A stretch of 64,000 nt of DNA from Streptomyces sp. NBC_01750 (GTDB lineage: Bacteria > Actinomycetota > Actinomycetes > Streptomycetales > Streptomycetaceae). Below the pieces are notes generated by a model. The model was not told the DNA's origin. It worked only from the letters and a program-made list of their open reading frames with translations, and did no database searches. Position numbers and translations under genes: made by a program. The DNA is taken from positions 7,132,001-7,196,000 of the forward strand of contig NZ_CP109137.1 in assembly GCF_035918095.1 (NCBI RefSeq), read 5' to 3'. Positions 25,908-35,623 of this stretch are shown here, piece by piece (positions within the stretch are counted from its first letter, which is position 1; every line of letters starts with the position of its first letter).

Positions 25908-27178
25908 GCCATCGGTCCGACGAGCAGCCATTGCCACGAGTCCTTTCCGAACACGTTCTGTTCGCCACCCGTCGAGCCGATCTCGACGGGTGTTCCGTCC
26001 GGGCCGACGGCGGTGCCGGTCTCCGGGTCGTACGGGGTGATGTACGCGGCCGGGTCCGCTCCGCCCGCGCTGCCGTGTCCCGAGGCGCCGGGGGCGTTCT
26101 GGGCACCGCGGACCGATGTGCCGCCGCGCGCGGTGCAGCGCGCGGCGGTGTTCGCGGGACGCTCCCCGGTGTCCGAGGGGTCGCGCCGCTGCGTCGCGTA
26201 GCCCTGTCGGCACGGCGGTGGATCGTCGGCGCCCACGACCATGCCGAAGTGGGTGGTGCCGTCGCCGGGTATCACGGTGGAGCTGCCGGCGACCACCACC
26301 GGGAAGGTGACCAGGGCCTGCTCGAGGCCGGGCAGCCGTGCCACCGTGATCTGGCCACCGCTGATCAGATTGCCCAGCAGGACCGGCAGATGGGGCCGGT
26401 TGGCCTGCAGCAGCGAGTTCACTTCCTGCGCGGCGGGGGCGCCGGAGCCGATCACTCTGCGGAGATCGCCGTCACTCGACTTCAGCTCAGCGGTCAGGTC
26501 GGCCAGGTCGCGCGAGAACGACTTGATGGCCGAGCCCTGATCCGCCTGTGTCTTGAGGACTTTCCGCGAGTCCTCGATCAGCGCGATCGTCTGCGGCAGT
26601 GAGCCGGATGCCGACTCGACGAGCTCGTTGCCCGAGTCCACGAGCCGGCTCAGGTGCGGGCCCGTTCCGGCGAAGGCCTTGCCCAGCTCGTCGACGGTGA
26701 TCTGCAGATCCTTCTTGCCCACCGAGTTGACCAGTCGGTCCAGGCTGAGGACCAGATCCGAAGTGGGCAGCGGTACCCGCGTATCGCGGCGGGCGATGGT
26801 GCTGCCGTCCTGCAGAAAGGGTCCGCCGGAGGCCCGGGGTTGCAGATCGACGTACTGCTCGCCGACTGCCGAGCGGTTCGCCACGACGGCCAGGCTGTCC
26901 GCCGGAATCCGCGACGCGTCCTTGATGTCCAGTGCCACGGACACTCCGCCGGAGCCGGTCAGCCGCAGTTCGCCGACGCGGCCCACCGGCACCCCGCGAT
27001 AGGTGACTTCGGCGCCCGGGAAGACGCCCCCGGAATCGGCGAAGTCGGCACGCACGGTGTAGGCGCGGTCGAGAAGACTGTCGCCCAGCCCGGTGTACTC
27101 GGCGCCGACATACGAGACGCCGACGGCTGTGAGGGCGGCGAAGGCGAGCAACTGGGCCTTGACCGTAGGTGTGATCAC
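25904..27178 (-). CDS. mceF: Mce family protein, position F
   Basis: A 424-residue Mce protein. It has an N-terminal membrane anchor (AQLLAFAALTAVGVSYVGAEY), a single MCE domain (about 35-115; YTVRADFADSGGVFPGAEVTYRGVPVGRVGEL) and a long alpha-helical coiled-coil region (about 130-290), then a Gly/Pro/Thr-rich C-terminus. MCE proteins form hexameric rings and a tunnel that carries lipids or sterols to YrbE permeases. GTG 27176-27178 overlaps the previous stop (GTGA). Confidence 0.88.
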   Translation of the reverse strand: MITPTVKAQLLAFAALTAVGVSYVGAEYTGLGDSLLDRAYTVRADFADSGGVFPGAEVTYRGVPVGRVGELRLTGSGGVSVALDIKDASRIPADSLAVVANRSAVGEQYVDLQPRASGGPFLQDGSTIARRDTRVPLPTSDLVLSLDRLVNSVGKKDLQITVDELGKAFAGTGPHLSRLVDSGNELVESASGSLPQTIALIEDSRKVLKTQADQGSAIKSFSRDLADLTAELKSSDGDLRRVIGSGAPAAQEVNSLLQANRPHLPVLLGNLISGGQITVARLPGLEQALVTFPVVVAGSSTVIPGDGTTHFGMVVGADDPPPCRQGYATQRRDPSDTGERPANTAARCTARGGTSVRGAQNAPGASGHGSAGGADPAAYITPYDPETGTAVGPDGTPVEIGSTGGEQNVFGKDSWQWLLVGPMA

Positions 27179-28458
27179 AGTTGCATCCCCTTCAGCATGA
27201 GCTCGGCTAGGGCGAGATCGACCCCGGCCCCAAAGCGTTCGCCGTCCCCGCTTCCGTACGCGGCGTAACTGCTGCCGCACACCGGCGGGCACAGCGGCCC
27301 GCCGCCGCCCGAGGGCGCGGAGGGTGCCGAGGGGGCGCCCGGCTGCTTGGGCAGCCCCGGCGTGTCCGGCACGGAGGTGGGCAGGGGGAGATCGGGGACC
27401 CCCGGGAGCTCCGGGAGTCCGGGCTTCGCCGGGGCGCCCGGCTTCTTGGGCTTGTCGGCGAGGTTGCCGTACACACTGGCCAGATCGAGATCGGCGGTGA
27501 TCTTGAGATTGACGTAGTCGCCCTTGATGGCATCCGTGACATTGCGAGGGAACGGATACGTCGTCAGCATCTCCAGGGCGTTGGGCAGATCGCTGCCCGC
27601 CTTGTTCAGCTGTTGCAGAATCGGCCGCAGACTCCGCAGGTTGGCGACCATGTCGTCCCGCGAGGCGTTGACCACCTTGGTGCCCGTCGCTCCGAGTTTC
27701 GACAGCGAGGTGAGCATCCGGGTCAGATTGCGGCGCTGGCCGTCCAGCACCTTCAGAGCCGGCGGCAGGGTGTCGACGGCCAGGGCGATCGTCTTCTTCT
27801 CACCGCCGAGTCGTGCGGCCAGCCGGTCGATGCCCTTGAGCGCGCGGATGATCTCCGCACGCTGGCCGTCCAGGCCGCCGAGGAAGGTGTCCAGCTCGGT
27901 GAGCAGGGACTTGACCCGGTTCTCCCGGCCCTCCAAGGCCTTGTTCAACTCCACGGTGATCGTCTTGAGCTGGGCCACCCCGCCGCCGTTGAGCAGCGCC
28001 GAGAGCGCCGACAGCACCTCTTCGATCTCCGGGTTGCGGCCGCTGCGGGACAGCGGGATCCGGTCGCCGTCGGACAGCCTGCCGACCGGTGAGATGCCGG
28101 TCGGGGCGGACAGCGCCACGTACTTCTCGCCCAGCATGCTGGTCTGCCGCAGTTCGGCTATCGCGTTCCCGGGCAGCTTCACCGAATCGGCGACCCGCAG
28201 CCGGACCCGGGCGTGCCAGCCGACCAGCTGCACCTTCTCGACGGAGCCCACCGTGACGTTGTTGACCTTCACTGCCGACTGGGGCACCAGATCGAGGACG
28301 TCCCTGAATTCGACCGTGACCCGGTAGGCGTCGCCGTCGGCGGCCGCGCCTCCCGGCAGCTGGACGTCGTACAGGCCGTTGAACTCGCAGCCGGTGAGAA
28401 GTACCGAACCGACAGCCGCCCATGCGGCCACCGCCCCGGCCTTGCGCCGTACGCTCAT
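27175..28458 (-). CDS. mceE: Mce family lipoprotein, position E (LprK-like)
   Basis: A 427-residue Mce protein and the only one in the operon with a lipobox: VGSVLLTGCEFNG places the lipidated Cys near residue 24. This matches the MceE/LprK position in mycobacterial operons. MCE domain at about 45-125 (TVEFRDVLDLVPQSAVKVNN), helical region 150-320, then a Pro-rich tail (PGLPELPGVPDLPLPTS) and a Cys-containing end. Overlaps its upstream neighbour by ATGA. Confidence 0.9.
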   Translation of the reverse strand: MSVRRKAGAVAAWAAVGSVLLTGCEFNGLYDVQLPGGAAADGDAYRVTVEFRDVLDLVPQSAVKVNNVTVGSVEKVQLVGWHARVRLRVADSVKLPGNAIAELRQTSMLGEKYVALSAPTGISPVGRLSDGDRIPLSRSGRNPEIEEVLSALSALLNGGGVAQLKTITVELNKALEGRENRVKSLLTELDTFLGGLDGQRAEIIRALKGIDRLAARLGGEKKTIALAVDTLPPALKVLDGQRRNLTRMLTSLSKLGATGTKVVNASRDDMVANLRSLRPILQQLNKAGSDLPNALEMLTTYPFPRNVTDAIKGDYVNLKITADLDLASVYGNLADKPKKPGAPAKPGLPELPGVPDLPLPTSVPDTPGLPKQPGAPSAPSAPSGGGGPLCPPVCGSSYAAYGSGDGERFGAGVDLALAELMLKGMQL

Positions 28459-29639
28459 GCCCGGGCCTCCAGGATTCCGCCGAGCGTCCTGTCGACCGAA
28501 CCCGTGCCCGACACCGGCTTGGCCGACGGCAGTTTCGGCAGGGATTCGAACAGCTTCGTCAGTTCACCGCAGTCGGGGTTCTTTCCTCCGGCGTCCCCGG
28601 TCGTCTTGAGCAGGGAACACAGCAGCGCGGCCGGGTCCTGCGGGGTGTCCGGGTTGTTGCGGGTGTCCAGGGTGCCGGAGGACGGGTTGTAGGCGTTCTG
28701 CAGATTCGAAAGGCCGGTGGGGGTGACCTCCATCAGCTCCGCGAGCGCGGCGCGCTGGGTGACCAGCACCTTGGTGACCTTGCTGAGGCCCTTCACATCC
28801 GCTGTCAGCGCCTTCTTGTTCTTCTTCACGAAATCGGCCACGTCCGCGAGCGCCGGCCCCAGATGCCGCAGTGCCGCGGCGAGGTCCTTGCGTTCCCCGG
28901 CGAGCTGGTCGGCCACCTTGGCGAGGCTGTCGTTGAACGACCGGACACTGGTGTCGTCGGACGCCAGCGCGGCGGTGAACACCTGCAGATTCCGGATGGT
29001 GCCGAACAGGTCCTTCCGGCCGTCGGAGAGGGTGGTGACCGCCAGCGACAGGTCCTCGACCGTCTGGTTCAGCTGCTGACCCTGGCCCTGGAGGTTGTCC
29101 GCGCTCACGCCGAGCAGCCGGGACAGCGAACCGTCCGCGTTCGCGCCGCGCGGGCCGAACGCTTCGGCCGTCGTATGCAGACTGTCGAAGATCCGGTCCA
29201 GTTCGACCGGTACGGCCGTGCGGCTCTCGGGGATGACAGCGCCGTCCCGCATCGCCGGCCCCTTCCGGTACACCGGCAGCAGCTGGACGTAACGGTCGCT
29301 GACGACCGAGGAGTTGATGATGGCCGCCTGGGCATCGGCCGGGATTCTGCGGCCGGACTCGTACTCCAGCTCCACCCGCACCCGCTTGCCCTGCGGCGTG
29401 ATCTTCTTGACCTCGCCGATACGGACACCGAGAACCCGTACGTCCGAGCCGGGATAGATGCCGACGGTGCGCGGGAAGTACGCCGTGACGCGGACCGGCG
29501 AGGTTCGTGGCCAGAGCACGAGGGCCGTGCCGGCGACGAGTGCCAGCGCGACGACGAGTGCCAGGCAGCGCGCGAGACGTCCCTTCGGCACCAGCCTGTT
29601 CGGCAGGAAGCGCCCCTTCGGCAGGAAGCGGCCGTTCAT
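28455..29639 (-). CDS. mceD: Mce family protein, position D
   Basis: 394 residues. Basic N-terminus with a near-repeat (RFLPKGRFLPNRLVPKGR), membrane helix (ALVVALALVAGTALVLW), MCE domain at about 45-125 (AYFPRTVGIYPGSDVRVLGV) and a long helical region. The start at ATG 29637-29639 overlaps the previous stop (ATGA); a longer frame would run into the preceding gene. Part of the hexameric Mce tunnel. Confidence 0.88.
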   Translation of the reverse strand: MNGRFLPKGRFLPNRLVPKGRLARCLALVVALALVAGTALVLWPRTSPVRVTAYFPRTVGIYPGSDVRVLGVRIGEVKKITPQGKRVRVELEYESGRRIPADAQAAIINSSVVSDRYVQLLPVYRKGPAMRDGAVIPESRTAVPVELDRIFDSLHTTAEAFGPRGANADGSLSRLLGVSADNLQGQGQQLNQTVEDLSLAVTTLSDGRKDLFGTIRNLQVFTAALASDDTSVRSFNDSLAKVADQLAGERKDLAAALRHLGPALADVADFVKKNKKALTADVKGLSKVTKVLVTQRAALAELMEVTPTGLSNLQNAYNPSSGTLDTRNNPDTPQDPAALLCSLLKTTGDAGGKNPDCGELTKLFESLPKLPSAKPVSGTGSVDRTLGGILEARA

Positions 29640-30619
29640 TGTGAGCCTCCAGTCCGCGGAGCCACCGGAGTGGGTGCGACCAGGTTCTGGATGTAGCTGT
29701 CGAACCAACGGCCGTTGCCGAGGGTGTTCGTGAAGACGCGCACATAGGGAGCGAGCAGCTTCACGCTCCGGTCGAGGCTCGCCTGATTGCGTTCGAGCAT
29801 GGTGACCACCGAGTTCAGGCCCTTGAGCGCCGGGCCGATCTCCTTGCGGTTGTCCGCGACCAGGCCGGAGAGCTGGATGCCGAGTGCGGCTGAGCTCTTG
29901 AGCAGCGTGTGGATGGCTTCGCGCCGCCTGGAGATCTCCTTGAACAGCTTGTCGCCGTCCTTGATCAGAACGCCGAGGTCGCCGGAGCGGTCGGAGAGCA
30001 CTCCGGTGACTCCGTTGGCGTGGTCGAGCAGTTCACGCAGGGCCTCGTCGCGCGAGGCCACCGTCCGGGAGATCTTCGAGAGACCCTTGATGGACGCCCG
30101 GACCTCGGAGGGTGAGTCCTCGAAGGTGGTGGAGATGGTGTCCAGGGCGGTCGCCAGCCGGGCCGTGTCGACCTTCTCCGTGGTCGTGGTCAGTTCGCTG
30201 AATGCCGCCACGACGTCGTACGCCGGTACTGTCCGGTTCAGCGGGATCTCGCTGCCCGGCCGCAGTTGGCCCGTTCCCTTCGGCTGCAGTGCGAGGTACT
30301 TCGAGCCCAGGATCGTCTTGATCCGGATGGCCGCTCCGGTCCTGGTGCCGAACTCCGGGTCGCCCTTGACCCGGAAGGTCACCTTCACATGGTCGCCGTC
30401 CAGATCGACCTCATCGACCTTGCCGACCTTGACCCCGGCGATCCGCACCTCGTCGCCGGGCTTGAGGCCGCCCGCTTCGGAGAACGCCGCGCTGTACGTG
30501 TCACCGTTGCCGATCACCGGGAGGCTGTCGGCATTGAACGCGGCCGCTGCCAGCAGCGCGAGCGTGGAGACGCCGACAGCCCCGATCACCACCGGATTGC
30601 GTTCACGGAAGGGAATCAT
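29636..30619 (-). CDS. mceC: Mce family protein, position C
   Basis: 327 residues. N-terminal anchor (VVIGAVGVSTLALLAAAAF), MCE domain at about 35-115 (YSAAFSEAGGLKPGDEVRIA; ILGSKYLALQPKG) and helical region to the C-terminus; no Pro-rich tail. ATG 30617-30619 is preferred over a GTG two codons upstream because it forms an ATGA overlap with the previous stop. Confidence 0.88.
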   Translation of the reverse strand: MIPFRERNPVVIGAVGVSTLALLAAAAFNADSLPVIGNGDTYSAAFSEAGGLKPGDEVRIAGVKVGKVDEVDLDGDHVKVTFRVKGDPEFGTRTGAAIRIKTILGSKYLALQPKGTGQLRPGSEIPLNRTVPAYDVVAAFSELTTTTEKVDTARLATALDTISTTFEDSPSEVRASIKGLSKISRTVASRDEALRELLDHANGVTGVLSDRSGDLGVLIKDGDKLFKEISRRREAIHTLLKSSAALGIQLSGLVADNRKEIGPALKGLNSVVTMLERNQASLDRSVKLLAPYVRVFTNTLGNGRWFDSYIQNLVAPTPVAPRTGGSQ

Positions 30620-31650
30620 GCGCACCTCGCCCGGGCGACGTGAAGCTCGGGAGTGACGACCTGCCGGGTCTTCGGCAGCACGATCCGGCCGTCGAAGTCA
30701 CACAGGTAGAAGTTGAACCAGGAGCCGTACGAGGCCGTCCCGGTCAGCTTGTTGAGCTTGCTCGGCAGCCGCTTCAGCACGCCCTCCACGGTCTTCTCGT
30801 TGTCGTTCAGCGTTCCGGTGAGGTCTCTCAGCCCGGCGATGTCGTCCCGCAACGGCGGACGGGCGTCCTCGAGCAGACCCGAGGTGGCGTCGGTCAGGGC
30901 GCCGATGTTCACCAGCGATTCGCCGATGGGCTTGCGGTCGGCGGACAGCCCGGAGATCACCCGCTGCAACTGCTTGAGCAGGGCGGAGAAGCGGGCGCCG
31001 CGCTTGTCCACGGTCTTCAGCACCTCGTTGAGGTTGTCGATCACGGACCCGATCAACTTGTCGCGGCCGGCGAGTGTGCTGGTCAGCGACGCCGTGTGGG
31101 CGAGCAGGCTGTTGACCGTCCCGCCCTCGCCCTGCAGCGTCTTGATGATCTCGGTGGCGAGCTGGTTGACGTCCTTCGGGCTCAGCGCCGCGAACAGCGG
31201 CTTGAAACCGCCGAGCAGCGCATTGAGATCGAGCGCGGGCTGGGTCCTGGACAGCGGGATCCGGCCACCGGGCTTCAGCCGCGTACCGCTGCCGGCGCCT
31301 TCCGTCAGCGCTATGTACCGCTGCCCCACCAGGCTCCGGTAGCGGATGACGGCGCCGGTGGTGGTGAGCAGCGGGCGGTCGTCGGTGACGCTGAAGGTGA
31401 CCTCGGCCAGCGTCCGGTCCTTGATCGCCACCTGCTGGACTTCTCCGACCCGCACGCCGGCCACCCTGATGTCGTCGCCCTCCTCCAGGCTGGTGACATC
31501 GCTGAACACCGCGCGGTACGTGTGCTCGGGGGCGAAGGAGATATTGACGATCGTCGCCGCGAGCAGCGTCGTCGCCAGCACTGTCACCACGGCGAAGAGA
31601 ATGAACTTGACCAGCGGCGCCGCGGTTTCTGTGGCTCGGCTCACCTTCAT
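30616..31650 (-). CDS. mceB: Mce family protein, position B
   Basis: 344 residues. Membrane helix (ILFAVVTVLATTLLAATIVNI), MCE domain at about 40-120 (YRAVFSDVTSLEEGDDIRVA; SLVGQRYIALTEG), helical region, and a C-terminal motif common to MceB proteins (YGSWFNFYLCDFDGRI). Overlaps MceA by ATGA. Confidence 0.88.
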   Translation of the reverse strand: MKVSRATETAAPLVKFILFAVVTVLATTLLAATIVNISFAPEHTYRAVFSDVTSLEEGDDIRVAGVRVGEVQQVAIKDRTLAEVTFSVTDDRPLLTTTGAVIRYRSLVGQRYIALTEGAGSGTRLKPGGRIPLSRTQPALDLNALLGGFKPLFAALSPKDVNQLATEIIKTLQGEGGTVNSLLAHTASLTSTLAGRDKLIGSVIDNLNEVLKTVDKRGARFSALLKQLQRVISGLSADRKPIGESLVNIGALTDATSGLLEDARPPLRDDIAGLRDLTGTLNDNEKTVEGVLKRLPSKLNKLTGTASYGSWFNFYLCDFDGRIVLPKTRQVVTPELHVARARCA

Positions 31651-32918
31651 GCGACACTCACCGCCGTTCCGCGTGCCATCGGACCGAACAGCAGCGTGGC
31701 GACCGCCGGTACCCGGTCGGCGGGAACTCCCATGACCGGGGCCACCAGTGAGCCGATGGCCCGCTGCTCGGCCTCCGTGGCGGACACATTGGCCCCGCCG
31801 GGCAGCGCACCGCCCGAGTGCGTCCCCGACGTACCGTCATTGAGCTTGACGTCCGGTGCGGGCACTTGGGGGTGGGGCAGACCTCTGCAATCAGGTCCTG
31901 AGCGCTCTGCATAGCGCGGTTCCTCGCCGGGTCGGTACGCGGATCGTGGGCGGACGAATTCGAGCGTGATGCGCATCTCCCCGCCTCTGAAGGCCTTTTC
32001 GGATGCCGCCTCCTGTTTCACCAGGCCGTCCAGGAGACAGGGGTACTCCGGCGCGTAGCGGGCGAACAGCGCCAGCGTGGGACGGGAGACGCGCCCAAGA
32101 GTGATCAGCCGGTCGCCGTTCTCGTCGAGGAAGGCGTCGGCGGTACCGGCGGTGGTGGCGGTCGCCGTGAGCGCGGAGGCCAGCTGGTCCTGCCGCTCGA
32201 CGAGGGTGCGGCTCGTGGTGACGGAGTTCCGCAGGACGCGCATCAGATCGGGTGCCGCGTCGCCGTACACCTCGGCCACGTCGGCGAACCGTGAAATGTC
32301 TTCCTTCAGGGAAGGCATATGCGGATTGAGCTTCTTCAGATAGCGCTCCAGACGGGTGAGGTTGGCACCGATCCGGTCGCCCCGCCCTTCGAGAGCGGTG
32401 GAGAACGCGGACAGCGTGGCGTTGAGATCCGCCGGTCGCACGGTCCGCAGCAGCGGCAGCAGATCGTTCAGCAGCTGCTGCACCTCCATACCGGCCTTGG
32501 TGCGGTCCTGGGTGATCACGTCACCCGCCCGGATGTGCCGGGCAAAGGACCCGCGGGGAGGTGTCAGATCGACGAACTTCTCGCCGAACAGCGTCTTGGG
32601 CAGCAGCCGGGCCCGCACATCGGCCGGGATACGGGAGACGTGCTCCGGCTTGAGGGCGATGTCGAGAGTCGCCTTCTCGCCGTCGGCCCGCACTTCGCGC
32701 ACCTCGCCGACCAGCAGCCCGCGCAGTTTGACGTCTGCCCGTGGATCCAGCTGGTTGCCCAGGGTGTCGGCCTCCAGCGTGATCCGTACGACGGAGGTGA
32801 ACGCCTGTTGATAGACGGCGACGGACAGCGACAGCAGAAGGGCGATGACGGCGATGAAGACGATGCCGTACAGGCGCAGTCGTGCGCCGCGCGTCGGGAC
32901 GAGTCCTGGAATTCGCAT
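31647..32918 (-). CDS. mceA: Mce family protein, position A
   Basis: 423 residues, first Mce protein after the permeases. Membrane helix (LYGIVFIAVIALLLSLSVAVY), MCE domain at about 40-120 (TLEADTLGNQLDPRADVKLR; KTLFGEKFVDLTPP), long helical region and a hydrophilic C-terminus with two Cys. ATG 32916-32918 lies 5 bp past the YrbE stop, so an in-frame upstream extension is rejected. Confidence 0.88.
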   Translation of the reverse strand: MRIPGLVPTRGARLRLYGIVFIAVIALLLSLSVAVYQQAFTSVVRITLEADTLGNQLDPRADVKLRGLLVGEVREVRADGEKATLDIALKPEHVSRIPADVRARLLPKTLFGEKFVDLTPPRGSFARHIRAGDVITQDRTKAGMEVQQLLNDLLPLLRTVRPADLNATLSAFSTALEGRGDRIGANLTRLERYLKKLNPHMPSLKEDISRFADVAEVYGDAAPDLMRVLRNSVTTSRTLVERQDQLASALTATATTAGTADAFLDENGDRLITLGRVSRPTLALFARYAPEYPCLLDGLVKQEAASEKAFRGGEMRITLEFVRPRSAYRPGEEPRYAERSGPDCRGLPHPQVPAPDVKLNDGTSGTHSGGALPGGANVSATEAEQRAIGSLVAPVMGVPADRVPAVATLLFGPMARGTAVSVA

Positions 32919-32923
32919 CGGCG

Positions 32924-33751
32924 CTACCCCGCAATCCGTACGGTCGTGTTGGCGCCCCAGATCGCCAGACTGAGGAAGAAGTCCAGAAGGTTGATGGCGA
33001 CGATGGACGTCCGCACGGCGCGCCCGACCGCGACCCCGACGCCTGCCGGGCCGCCGCTCGCGTAGTAGCCGTAGTAGCAGTGCACCAGGATGATCACGAC
33101 GGCGAAGACGATCACCTTGCCGAACGACCACAACACGTCGACCGGCGGCAGATACTGCTGGAAGTAGTGGTCGTAGGTGCCCGCGGACTGCCCGTAGTAG
33201 CCGGTGGTGATGGTGCGTGCCGCGAAGTACGAGGACAACAGCCCGATCACGTACAGCGGGATGACGGCGACGAAACCGGCGATCATCCGGGTGGTCACCA
33301 GGAACGGCAGCGAGGGAACGCCCATCACCTCGAGGGCATCGGTCTCCTCGCTGATCCGCATCGCGCCGAGCTGGGCGGTGAACCCTGCCCCGACCGTCGC
33401 GGACAGGGCGAGGCCGGCCACCAGCGGGGCGATCTCACGGGTGTTGAAGTACGCCGACAGGAACGCCACGAAGTTGGATGTGCCCAGCTGGTTGAGCGCC
33501 GCGTACCCCTGCAGGCCGACCTCGGTGCCGGTGAAGAAGGACAGGAAGGCGATGACGCCGACGGTGCCGCCGACCACCGCCAGCGCGCCGCGGCCGAAGC
33601 TCACCTCGGCCAGCAGCCGCAGGATCTCCTTCTTGTAGCGGCGTAGGGTACGGCCGGTCCAGGCCAGCGAGCGCCCGTAGAAGGACAGTTGGGTGCCGAG
33701 CTCCTCCAGGGAGCGGAGCGGAAGCCCCACGAATCGACTGATGAGCGCCAC
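32924..33751 (-). CDS. YrbE/MlaE-type ABC permease, second subunit
   Basis: 275 residues, five or six predicted membrane helices, with the MlaE family core: FTAQLGAMRISEETDALEVM (cytoplasmic coupling loop) and LPFLVTTRMIAGFVAVIPLY. It dimerises with the other permease and passes lipid between the Mce tunnel and cytoplasm, powered by MceG. GTG 33749-33751 lies 2 bp past the previous stop with AGAGGGG about 8 bases upstream. A longer in-frame ATG runs through the upstream permease gene and is rejected. Confidence 0.9.
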   Translation of the reverse strand: MALISRFVGLPLRSLEELGTQLSFYGRSLAWTGRTLRRYKKEILRLLAEVSFGRGALAVVGGTVGVIAFLSFFTGTEVGLQGYAALNQLGTSNFVAFLSAYFNTREIAPLVAGLALSATVGAGFTAQLGAMRISEETDALEVMGVPSLPFLVTTRMIAGFVAVIPLYVIGLLSSYFAARTITTGYYGQSAGTYDHYFQQYLPPVDVLWSFGKVIVFAVVIILVHCYYGYYASGGPAGVGVAVGRAVRTSIVAINLLDFFLSLAIWGANTTVRIAG

Positions 33752-33753
33752 GG

Positions 33754-34524
33754 TCAGCCCCTCTGCGGAACGATTTGGAAGTACACCGCGGTCATCACGA
33801 AGTTCGTCACGAAGAGCAACATGAAGGTGATCACCACCGACTGGTTCACCGCGTCGCCGACGCCCTTCGGGCCGCCCTTGGCGGTCAGTCCCTTGTACGA
33901 GGCCACGATGGCGGCGATGGCGCCGAACACCAGCGCCTTCAGCTCGGCCGCCCACAGATCCGACAGCTGGGCGAGGGTGGTGAAGGAGGCGAGATACGCG
34001 CCCGGAGTGCCGTTCTGCAGGATGACGTTGAAGAAGTAGCCGCCGGCCACACCGACGACCGACACCAGTCCGTTGAGCAGCACCGCCACCACCATCGTGG
34101 CCAGCACTCTCGGCACGACCAGCCGGTGGATCGGGTCGATGCCGAGCACCTGCATGGCGTCGATCTCCTCGCGGATCTTGCGCGCCCCGAGATCCGCGCA
34201 GATCGCCGTGCCTCCCGCACCCGCGATCAGCAGGGCGGTGACGATCGGGGAGGCCTCCCGCAGCACCGCGAGCACCGAAGCCGCGCCCGAGAACGACTGG
34301 GCGCCGAGCTGCCGCGTCAGGCTGCCGATCTGCAGGGCGATGACCGCACCGAAGGGGATGGAGACCAGCGCCGTGGGCAGGATCGTGACGCTCGCGATGA
34401 ACCAGGCCTGCTGGATGAACTCGCGTACCTGGAACGGGCGCCTGGGCAGGGTCCGTACGACATCCAGGCCCATCGCGAACAGACTGCCCGTATGCCTGAG
34501 GGCTCCGGTGGGGGACAGGCTCAT
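33754..34524 (-). CDS. YrbE/MlaE-type ABC permease, first subunit
   Basis: 256 residues with MlaE hallmarks: ADLGARKIREEIDAMQVLGI coupling loop, LVVPRVLATMVVAVLLNGLV, and KGLTAKGGPKGVGDAVNQSV near the C-terminus. Overlaps MceG by 4 bp (ATGA). In the MlaE family this loop contacts the ATPase. Confidence 0.92.
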   Translation of the reverse strand: MSLSPTGALRHTGSLFAMGLDVVRTLPRRPFQVREFIQQAWFIASVTILPTALVSIPFGAVIALQIGSLTRQLGAQSFSGAASVLAVLREASPIVTALLIAGAGGTAICADLGARKIREEIDAMQVLGIDPIHRLVVPRVLATMVVAVLLNGLVSVVGVAGGYFFNVILQNGTPGAYLASFTTLAQLSDLWAAELKALVFGAIAAIVASYKGLTAKGGPKGVGDAVNQSVVITFMLLFVTNFVMTAVYFQIVPQRG

Positions 34525-35480
34525 GCGCCGGCCTCCTTCACGCGCACCGCGGCCCGCACCTGCCGCAGCGCCTCCCGTTCGGCGATGGCCTCCCAGCGAG
34601 GCGGCCGGGCTATCCCCGCGGTGGGCAGCAGACGCGGAGTCAGCTCCGGTATGCCCGGCGGAGCGGCATCCCCGCCCGCGCCGAGCTGCGCGAGCTCCTG
34701 CTCGACCTGGGCCGCGTCCTTCTCCTCCGCCATCCCGATCGGACCCTGCATACGACCGTTGAGGAACTGCCGTACGACCGGCTCATCACTGGTCAGCAGC
34801 TTTTCCCGGGGGCCGAACATCACCAGCTCACGCCGGAACAGGAGCCCGATGTTGTCCGGAATCTGCCGCGCCGACGCGATGTCGTGGGTGACGATCAGAA
34901 AGGTCGCGTCGATCTGCGCGTTGAGGTCGACGATCAGCTGGTTGAGATAGGCCACCCGCACCGGGTCGAGCCCCGAGTCCGGCTCGTCGAAAAGGATGAT
35001 CTCCGGATCGAGTACGAGGGCGCGTGCGAGACCGGCCCGTTTGCGCATACCGCCGGATATCTCGCCGGGCAGCTTCTCCTCGGCGCCGATCAGTCCGACC
35101 ATGTCCATCTTCTCGAGCACGATCCGTCTGATCTCGCTCTCCGGCTTGCGGGTGTGCTCACGCAGCGGGAAGGCGATGTTGTCGTAGAGATTCATCGAGC
35201 CGAACAGCGCACCGTCCTGGAACAGCACGCCGAACAGCTTCCGCACCTCGTACAGGTCGTGCTCGCGCAGGGCGGTGATGTCCGTGCCCGCGATCCGGAT
35301 CGACCCGCGTTCGGGCCGCAGCAGCCCGACGAGCGTCTTCAGGAACACCGATTTGCCCGTACCCGAGGGGCCGAGCATCACCGAGATTTCTCCGGCGGGC
35401 AGCGTCAGTGAAACGTCCTGCCAGATGACCTGGTGGCCGAAGGACTTGGTCAGCCCCTCCACACAGATCTCGACACCCAT
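34521..35480 (-). CDS. mceG: Mce-associated ABC ATPase (MceG/Mkl-type)
   Basis: 319 residues. An ABC ATPase of the MlaF/Mkl group: Walker A GPSGTGKSVFLKTLVG, Q-loop FQDGALFG, signature ISGGMRKRAGLARAL, Walker B EIILFDEPDSGLDP, switch His in VTHDIASA. The C-terminal ~70 residues are a helical extension as in Mycobacterium Mkl. First gene of the operon. ATG 35478-35480 is preferred over GTG three codons upstream because AAGG is then 9 bases away. Confidence 0.93.
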   Translation of the reverse strand: MGVEICVEGLTKSFGHQVIWQDVSLTLPAGEISVMLGPSGTGKSVFLKTLVGLLRPERGSIRIAGTDITALREHDLYEVRKLFGVLFQDGALFGSMNLYDNIAFPLREHTRKPESEIRRIVLEKMDMVGLIGAEEKLPGEISGGMRKRAGLARALVLDPEIILFDEPDSGLDPVRVAYLNQLIVDLNAQIDATFLIVTHDIASARQIPDNIGLLFRRELVMFGPREKLLTSDEPVVRQFLNGRMQGPIGMAEEKDAAQVEQELAQLGAGGDAAPPGIPELTPRLLPTAGIARPPRWEAIAEREALRQVRAAVRVKEAGA

Positions 35481-35623
35481 CCGGTTCACCCTTCAGCCGT
35501 GGAGCGGTCCGACATCTGCTCTACGGGGAGGGCGGGCCCGTCCGTCGCGACGAGGCGAGGATTTTTTTACGGGCCGGGAATCAGGGCGGAATCAGGGTGG
35601 AACATGGGATGTACGCCTGTGTG

